This document shows, one piece after another, positions 5,403 to 9,687 of a DNA stretch of 9,687 nucleotides. The position numbers were made by a program, and so were the translations under genes. This stretch comes from JALZHR01 sp036389695 (GTDB lineage: Bacteria; Acidobacteriota; Blastocatellia; Pyrinomonadales; Pyrinomonadaceae). Under the pieces are notes generated by a model. It saw only the letters and a list, made by a program, of their open reading frames with translations. It ran no database searches and was not told where the DNA came from. The stretch lies in the NCBI GenBank assembly GCA_036389695.1, contig DASVWG010000031.1, positions 1 to 9,687 of the forward strand, given 5' to 3'. Numbering within the stretch: the stretch's first letter is position 1; each line of letters starts with the position of its first letter.

Positions 5403-7070
5403 ATGAAGCAATTAAAAAACGTTCTGATTTTAATTTTTTTAGGCGCGCTTTTCTGCGTCGGCGCTTTCGGGCAGACGAAAAACATCGTCGAAATCGAGGA
5501 AATCAAAAACGCTCTGCATCTGGCAAACATCGGAAAAATCGTGTTTCTGCCCAGAGCGATTTCTTTGGAAAATTCCAAAGCCGAGGATTTTCTGAAAGAA
5601 TTTGAAATGAAGGAAAAATCCGATTTGCACATACGCGTTTTTCTGGGCAATTCGCTGACGAATTATCTGCACCGATTACAGCCCGCTTTGAGCATTGACG
5701 AATTGACGCGAAACGGGCGTTTTCAATTCACATTTTACTTAGACAACGTGCAGATTTATAAAGAAAATCTGCATCCCGGCGCGTTCGGCGCGGAGAATAA
5801 AAATACGCGCACCGTTTTCCGCGTGCCGCTCGTCACTTCGGGCGACGAAGACGTCTGGAGTAAATTTCTCTGGAACAGATTTATGCTGATGGGCGGCGAC
5901 GAGGCTCTAACGAGCGGCGCGCATTTATTAAAAATAGAAATCCGCCCGTTTATCGACCAGCCGACGGAAAAAACCGGCGAAATTATCGCTGAGGGCGAAG
6001 TGAAAATTATCGTTCCGAAATCCGCCTACGAAATCACCGACAAAGAAATCCAGCCGCAGACGATAAAAGCCGGAAGCGGCTGGCAAATTTCCGGCGACGC
6101 TTACGACCGCCGGAAAATCGCCGAATTAAAATTAAAAATCGCCGAAAATAAATTTAAAGACATAACCGGCATCGTCGTGATTAAAAACGGCAGGCTTCTG
6201 CTGGAAGAATATTTTAACGGCGCGACGCGCGCGGGCTTGCACGACACGCGCTCGGTCGGAAAATCTTTCGCTTCGACCGTGACCGGAATCGCCATCAAAG
6301 ACGGTTATCTGAAAAATGAAAATCAGACTTTAAGCGAATTTTACGATTTGCGGAAGTTTGAAAATTATTCGCCCGCAAAAGGCTCGGTGACCATCAAAAG
6401 CCTTCTGACGATGAGCTCCGGCTTCGACGGCTCGGACAACGACGAAAACTCGCCGGGCAACGAGGAAAAAATGTATCCGACCGCAAACTGGGTGAAATTC
6501 GCTCTGGATTTGCCGATGGACAAAACCAGAGCGGTCGGCGAAAAATGGGAATATTTTACGGCGGGCGTCGTCCTTCTCGGCGACATTTTGGACAAATCCG
6601 TGCCCGGCGGCTTGGAAAAATACGCGCACAAAAAGCTTTTCGCGCCGCTCGGCATCAAAAACTACAAATGGCAATACACGCCGCAGAAAGTCGCCAATAC
6701 GGCGGGCGGATTACAGATGAGCGCGCTGGATTTCGCCAAATTCGGACAGCTTTATAAAAACAAGGGCGAATGGCGCGGCAAACAAATCATCCCGAAAAAT
6801 TGGGCGCAGGCGACTTTTACGAAACATCTTTCGCTGCCGCAGCAGCCCGAAATGAGCTACGGTTATCTGTTCTGGAATCAAACGTTTAAAGCCAACGGAA
6901 AACAATACGAAGCGTTTCTCGCAAACGGCAACGGCGGCAATAAAATCATCGTTTTTACGGAAGCGCCGCTCGTCATCGTCGTCACCGCCACCGCTTACGG
7001 CAAGCCTTACGCGCACGCGCAAGTCGAGAGAATTGTGGAAAAATACCTTTTGCCAGCCATCATTAAGTAA
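5403..7070 (+). CDS. Exported serine hydrolase, beta-lactamase/6-aminohexanoate-dimer-hydrolase type, with N-terminal extra domain
   Basis: I choose the ATG at 5403 (555 residues; GGG 9 nt upstream). The in-frame ATG at 5394 directly abuts that GGG. Residues 1-24 are a signal peptide (LILIFLGALFCVGAFGQ), so the enzyme is exported. Residues about 28-205 form an extra beta-rich domain I do not recognise. The catalytic beta-lactamase family (PF00144-type) domain runs from about 225 to 555. The SxxK motif is RSVGKSF, with nucleophile Ser284 and Lys287. SLLTMSSGFD (333-342) is the usual conserved stretch. The second motif is YFTAG, with Tyr384 but Thr where YxN is normal. GNGG at 509-512 stands in for the KTG-like motif, as in the 6-aminohexanoate-dimer hydrolases. 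Probable substrates are amides or esters, or cell-wall peptides; antibiotic resistance should not be assumed. The stop codon lies within an inverted repeat. A TATACT -10-like box at 5368-5373 has no clear -35. Confidence 0.9.
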   Translation: MKQLKNVLILIFLGALFCVGAFGQTKNIVEIEEIKNALHLANIGKIVFLPRAISLENSKAEDFLKEFEMKEKSDLHIRVFLGNSLTNYLHRLQPALSIDELTRNGRFQFTFYLDNVQIYKENLHPGAFGAENKNTRTVFRVPLVTSGDEDVWSKFLWNRFMLMGGDEALTSGAHLLKIEIRPFIDQPTEKTGEIIAEGEVKIIVPKSAYEITDKEIQPQTIKAGSGWQISGDAYDRRKIAELKLKIAENKFKDITGIVVIKNGRLLLEEYFNGATRAGLHDTRSVGKSFASTVTGIAIKDGYLKNENQTLSEFYDLRKFENYSPAKGSVTIKSLLTMSSGFDGSDNDENSPGNEEKMYPTANWVKFALDLPMDKTRAVGEKWEYFTAGVVLLGDILDKSVPGGLEKYAHKKLFAPLGIKNYKWQYTPQKVANTAGGLQMSALDFAKFGQLYKNKGEWRGKQIIPKNWAQATFTKHLSLPQQPEMSYGYLFWNQTFKANGKQYEAFLANGNGGNKIIVFTEAPLVIVVTATAYGKPYAHAQVERIVEKYLLPAIIK

Positions 7071-7223
7071 ACGATGAATGCGGAACGATGAACGATGAAT
7101 GAGTTATGAATTTTGAGTTATGAATTTTGAATTAATGATTTCCGGTAATTTAAAATTCAAAATTAATAACTCAAAACTTTCTTTTGTTCATCGTTCATCG
7201 TTCCGCGTTCATCGTTTATTTAA
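7063..7223. repeat. Inverted repeat of 7-bp units after the hydrolase gene
   Basis: The arms at 7063-7099 and 7187-7223 pair over 37 nt with 35 Watson-Crick pairs and two G-T wobbles. The left arm contains heptamers ACGATGA (7071), ATGCGGA (7078), ACGATGA (7085) and ACGATGA (7092). Further in, GAGTTATGAATTTT is repeated in tandem (7101-7114, 7115-7128), a 14-bp period. Its second copy and flank (7111-7133) pair with 7154-7176 with one mismatch. The loop is 7134-7153. The left arm overlaps the last codons and stop of the hydrolase gene. It may act as a terminator or mRNA-stabilising structure, but its build suggests a short-repeat element. Confidence 0.85.
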
Positions 7224-7321
7224 CCTTTTGTCACAAAAAACTTTCGCGCGGTGTATTTAAAGTATAAGCATTTGATTTTAATTTGCGTTAGAATTTAGTG
7301 CGGCTTGCGGCGCGTTTAGAA

Positions 7322-8131
7322 ATGAAGTATTTGCCGACCGGACATTTTTTTGGCGAGACGAACAGGATTTTCCGTCTGGACGGAATTACGCTGACCGATA
7401 CCGAATACACTCACGCGACGGTTGACTGGCATTTTCACGAAAACGCGTATTTTACGTTTATCCTGCACGGCAAATTAATCGAGGGCAACAGGAAGGAAAG
7501 CTATAACTGCGCCGGCGGCAGTTTGCTTTTTCACAGCTGGCAGGAGCCGCATTACAACGTCAAGCCGGAAGGCTACACGCGCGGCTTTCACATCGAATTC
7601 GACGACGGCTGGTTCGAGCGTTTTTATCTGGATAAAAACAAGCTCGAAGGCAGTTTCAAAATCGAAAATCCCGACGTTAAACTTTTGCTTTACAAGATTT
7701 ACCGCGAAACGAAAATTTGCGACGATGCGATGCTCGTTTCATTGCAGGCGCTTCTGCTCGAAACGATTGCGCGGTTGATTCGCGCGAGCGAAACGACGGC
7801 AAGCAAAAAACCTTTGTGGGTGAATAAACTCAGAGAGTTGCTGCACGACCATTACGCCGAAAAACACACGCTCGAAAATTTATCGAGCGAATTGAGCATT
7901 CATCCGGTGCATCTGTCCAGAGATTTTTCCAAATATTTTCACTGCACCTTAGGCGAATACATCCGGAAAATCCGGATTGAAAAGGCGCTTTCCGTTTTGT
8001 CGAATAAAAATCTTTCGCTCACCGACATCGCTTTCGACTGCGGCTTTGCCGACCAGAGCCATTTCTTACGCTGCTTTAAAAACATCAACGGCGCGACGCC
8101 TTCCGAATATCGAAAACTTTTGGTTAACTGA
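7322..8131 (+). CDS. AraC-family transcriptional regulator
   Basis: From the ATG at 7322 the product has 269 residues. An in-frame GTG at 7298 would add eight residues; neither has a good ribosome site, and the ATG gives the start usual for such proteins. Residues about 20-95 form a cupin-like sensor domain with WHFHENAYFTFILHG (36-50), where His37 and His39 sit on the expected strand. Residues about 165-269 are the AraC DNA-binding domain. The first helix-turn-helix lies near 184-206 (LENLSSELSIHPVHLSRDF). The second lies near 232-253 (LTDIAFDCGFADQSHFLRCF) and is followed by the signature end GATPSEYRK. It binds DNA as a cytoplasmic activator or repressor; the ligand is unknown. Candidate targets are the flanking hydrolase and HAD genes, by position only. 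The stop TGA (8129-8131) lies inside the next inverted repeat. Upstream boxes TTGTCA (7228) and TATAAG (7263) are not correctly spaced as a pair. Confidence 0.92.
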   Translation: MKYLPTGHFFGETNRIFRLDGITLTDTEYTHATVDWHFHENAYFTFILHGKLIEGNRKESYNCAGGSLLFHSWQEPHYNVKPEGYTRGFHIEFDDGWFERFYLDKNKLEGSFKIENPDVKLLLYKIYRETKICDDAMLVSLQALLLETIARLIRASETTASKKPLWVNKLRELLHDHYAEKHTLENLSSELSIHPVHLSRDFSKYFHCTLGEYIRKIRIEKALSVLSNKNLSLTDIAFDCGFADQSHFLRCFKNINGATPSEYRKLLVN

Positions 8132-8200
8132 TAGTTGATAACTGATAACTGATAGTGAAAACAAAACAACTATCAGTTATCAGTTATCAACTATCAGTTA
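8125..8200. repeat. Perfect 32-bp inverted repeat of 7-bp units between AraC and HAD genes
   Basis: The arms at 8125-8156 and 8169-8200 are exact reverse complements over 32 bp and enclose a 12-nt A-rich loop (8157-8168). The left arm reads as heptamers TAACTGA, TAGTTGA, TAACTGA, TAACTGA plus TAGT. It contains the stop of the AraC gene (8129-8131). The right arm ends on the first base of the likely ATG of the HAD gene (8200-8202). The unit is rich in stop codons. Similar heptameric short tandem repeats are known from cyanobacterial intergenic regions. Confidence 0.92.
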
Positions 8201-8631
8201 TGAAGAAGCATAGCAATAAACTTAAATCTCCGGTCGTGGCGATTGATTTTGACGGAACAATCGTCGCGCATCGTTATCCGGAAATCGGCGAGCCGGTGCC
8301 GTACGCGCTGGAAACGCTGCGCGCGATGCTGGCGAAAGGCTGGAAATTGATTCTTTACACGATGCGCAGCGGCGAATATTTGCAGGAAGCGATTGATTAT
8401 CTCAAGGCGGAAGGCGTCGAATTCTGGGCGGTCAACGAAAATCCGACGCAGCGGTTCTGGACGGATTCGCCGAAAGTTTACGCGCATATTTACATTGACG
8501 ACGCGGCTTTCGGCTGCCCGCTCATCGAAGTCGAAAACGACCGTCCGATTGTCGATTGGCTGGAAATAGCCAGACATTTTGAATTGATTGAATATATCTC
8601 CGAGACGAAACAGGCGGCGTCAAAGTCTTGA
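8200..8631 (+). CDS. Small HAD-superfamily hydrolase
   Basis: The ATG at 8200 gives 143 residues. The in-frame GTG at 8155 would translate the inverted repeat and is rejected. No ribosome site is visible, because the repeat occupies that place. The HAD motifs are in order: motif I DFDGT with Asp16 (nucleophile) and Asp18; motif II YTMRSG with Thr54; a probable motif III Lys92; and motif IV YIDDAAFG with Asp100/Asp101 for Mg2+. There is no room for a large cap domain, so it is a minimal (C0-like) member, similar in plan to short phosphatases such as the BT0820 type. It should remove phosphate from a small or polymeric substrate in the cytoplasm; the substrate cannot be read from sequence. It follows the AraC gene by 68 bp and converges with the small membrane-protein gene, overlapping it by 12 bp. 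Confidence 0.85.
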   Translation: MKKHSNKLKSPVVAIDFDGTIVAHRYPEIGEPVPYALETLRAMLAKGWKLILYTMRSGEYLQEAIDYLKAEGVEFWAVNENPTQRFWTDSPKVYAHIYIDDAAFGCPLIEVENDRPIVDWLEIARHFELIEYISETKQAASKS

Positions 8632-8787
8632 ACGATGATGACGCTTGTAATGCAGGCGATGCCGCGTGTGGCTGTCGGGTTTATGATAACCTTTCCACCA
8701 GACATAAAACGTCCCGCCCGCGATAACTATTAAAAAAACGGACAAAACGTAAATAATCATTTCCAGCAACAGGTCGGTAACGGGCAT
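8620..8787 (-). CDS. Small single-pass membrane protein with basic His/Arg tail
   Basis: The ATG at 8787 gives 55 residues and has a strong GAGGAG site 8 nt upstream. A TTG at 8805 in frame would swallow that site and is rejected. Residues about 5-31 are a hydrophobic helix (EMIIYVLSVFLIVIAGGTFY), and the rest is a basic tail rich in His, Arg and Lys (HKPDSHTRHRLHYKRHHRSRL region). By the positive-inside rule the tail should be cytoplasmic and the N-terminus outside. No family recognised. Its last 12 bp overlap the end of the HAD gene tail to tail, so no separate terminator fits between them. The combination of ribosome site, membrane helix and basic tail makes it a likely real small protein. 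Confidence 0.62.
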   Translation of the reverse strand: MPVTDLLLEMIIYVLSVFLIVIAGGTFYVWWKGYHKPDSHTRHRLHYKRHHRSRL

Positions 8788-8963
8788 ATTTAAACTTCTC
8801 CTCAAAAAATTCGACGGCAGCTACGGATTTAAACGCCTGGTGAAATGTCCTCGGAATCGAAGGATGGATGTGGCGCTGTGACAGTTATCGGCAATATTAC
8901 GAAAATGTTTCCCTGGGCGCGAAATTATTATTAAAAACGGTTTTGATGATTATTAAATTTTTG

Positions 8964-8991
8964 TTGACGACAAAAAAAACTGTGGTAACAT
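8964..8991 (+). promoter_or_regulatory. Candidate promoter for the GMC oxidoreductase gene
   Basis: TTGACG (8964-8969, 5/6) and TAACAT (8986-8991, 4/6) are spaced by 16 bp. Transcription would begin near 8998 and leave a leader of about 140 nt, which is long. TATAAA at 9010 and TATAAG at 9054 are other possible -10 boxes without a good -35. Confidence 0.3.
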
Positions 8992-9125
8992 TCTGGCTAC
9001 TGACAACACTATAAACGGCTTGCGGCATAAAGCAAAGTAACCTTTATAAACCTCTATAAGAATTACGAGCCTGCGCCGCGCCGCCAGCAAATAACATTAC
9101 TGACTTTGTCTCCCGCATATCGGAC

Positions 9126-9130
9126 GGAGG
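9126..9130 (+). promoter_or_regulatory. Ribosome binding site fixing the GMC gene start
   Basis: GGAGG lies 7 nt before the ATG at 9138, an optimal arrangement that settles the start. Confidence 0.85.
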
Positions 9131-9137
9131 ATTGCTA

Positions 9138-9687
9138 ATGAACACAAACGAATTTGACGCCGTTATTATCGGTTCGGGTTTTGGCGGTTCGGTGATGGCT
9201 TACCGTTTAGCCGAAGCGGGCTTGCGCGTCTGCCTTCTGGAGCGCGGCAAAGCTTATCCGCCTTTTTCCTTTCCGCGCGCGCCTTTCAAACTGAGAAATA
9301 ATTTTTGGGACCCGAGCGACGGTTTATACGGATTGTATAACGTCTGGTCGTTTAAAGGCTCCGGCGCGCTGGTTTCGAGCGGGCTTGGCGGCGGCTCGCT
9401 GATTTACGCCAACGTCATCATCCGCAAAGACGAGAAATGGTTCGTGCAGGAAGACATCAATGGCGGCGGCTATGAGGATTGGGTCGTCACGCGCGCTGAT
9501 TTGGAGACGCATTACGACAACGTCGATAAAATGATGAACGTGCAGAAATATCCGCTGAGCCACGCGCCTTACAACAAAACGCAAAAAACCCTCGCGCTCC
9601 GAGAAGCCGCCGAAAAATTAAAACAGAAAAATCCGGATGAAGACATTCGCTGGCTGCTGGTGAATCAGGCGGTCAGCTTCCGGCAGC
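9138..9687 (+). CDS. GMC-family FAD oxidoreductase (ChoD/cholesterol-oxidase-like), N-terminal part
   Basis: The gene runs off the right edge after 183 codons; full-length relatives exceed 500 residues. Residues 7-36 form the FAD-binding Rossmann start: AVIIGSGFGGSVMAYRL with the GxGxxG glycines at 12, 14 and 17, then VCLLERG, whose Glu35 should hold the ribose. SSGLGGGSLIYANV (80-93) matches the conserved GMC stretch that packs on the flavin in the ChoD/cholesterol oxidase branch. The GSGFGGSV form and the later GGGSLIYAN stretch fit ChoD-like proteins of actinobacteria and others better than glucose or choline oxidases. It should oxidise an alcohol group, possibly of a sterol or other lipid; the catalytic His region is outside the window, so the substrate is unknown. 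No export signal is seen, so it is probably cytoplasmic or membrane-associated. Confidence 0.9.
   Translation, partial: MNTNEFDAVIIGSGFGGSVMAYRLAEAGLRVCLLERGKAYPPFSFPRAPFKLRNNFWDPSDGLYGLYNVWSFKGSGALVSSGLGGGSLIYANVIIRKDEKWFVQEDINGGGYEDWVVTRADLETHYDNVDKMMNVQKYPLSHAPYNKTQKTLALREAAEKLKQKNPDEDIRWLLVNQAVSFRQ

Larger units (their letters stand above)
8788..9137. other. Divergent intergenic region before the oxidoreductase gene
   Basis: About 350 bp lie between the small membrane-protein start and the GMC gene. It holds a ribosome site at each end, a promoter-like pair at 8964-8991 and AT-rich sequence around 8920-8965. I see no gene and no long inverted repeat. CTTTATAAAC and CTCTATAAGA near 9042-9061 are a short imperfect direct repeat. 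Confidence 0.5.

Noticed and set aside
8155..8199. GTG start for the HAD gene
   Set aside because: It would translate the inverted repeat into LSVISYQLSV-type peptide, which is repeat-derived and not part of the HAD fold.
7063..8200. CRISPR array or insertion sequence explanation for the heptamer repeats
   Set aside because: There are no regularly spaced unique spacers, no cas gene, no transposase and no evident target-site duplication.

Overview
The window reads as bacterial chromosome from a member of the Acidobacteriota, most likely Blastocatellia/Pyrinomonadales-like. The clues are an N-terminal pre-peptidase-type domain followed by TPRs, a membrane anti-sigma-like protein of the type common in that phylum next to an ECF-like sigma factor, generous spacing between genes and moderate GC. 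This is inference from protein style; no rRNA or marker gene is present.

Layout. Positions 1-1906 hold two minus-strand genes for exported TPR proteins, 26 bp apart: a large one cut by the left edge (1-1115) and a 254-residue one (1142-1906). An 880 bp non-coding stretch (1907-2786) follows. It carries a terminator-like hairpin, a long imperfect inverted repeat, short direct repeats, a G-quadruplex-type motif and a near-consensus sigma70 promoter. That promoter faces an ECF-like sigma factor (2787-3416) and a single-pass membrane, anti-sigma-like protein (3475-4461). The two blocks are divergent and plausibly form one envelope-signalling locus; whether the sigma factor controls the TPR genes is inference. 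A 21-bp-stem bidirectional terminator separates this from a convergent gene for an exported cyclophilin-type peptidyl-prolyl isomerase (4594-5268, minus).

On the right, an exported serine hydrolase of the beta-lactamase/6-aminohexanoate-dimer-hydrolase type with an extra N-terminal domain (5403-7070) diverges from the isomerase gene. Then come an AraC-family regulator (7322-8131), a small HAD-family phosphohydrolase (8200-8631), a convergent 55-residue single-pass membrane protein (8620-8787, minus) and the N-terminal part of a GMC/ChoD-like FAD oxidoreductase (9138 to the right edge).

The most unusual DNA is a pair of inverted repeats built from 7-bp units, one after the hydrolase gene (7063-7223) and one between the AraC and HAD genes (8125-8200). 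Their sequences are unrelated, but both use the unit order A, A-variant, A, A in the arm. Both overlap the stop codon of the preceding gene, and the second also reaches the start codon of the next. No CRISPR array, insertion sequence, tRNA or rRNA was seen.
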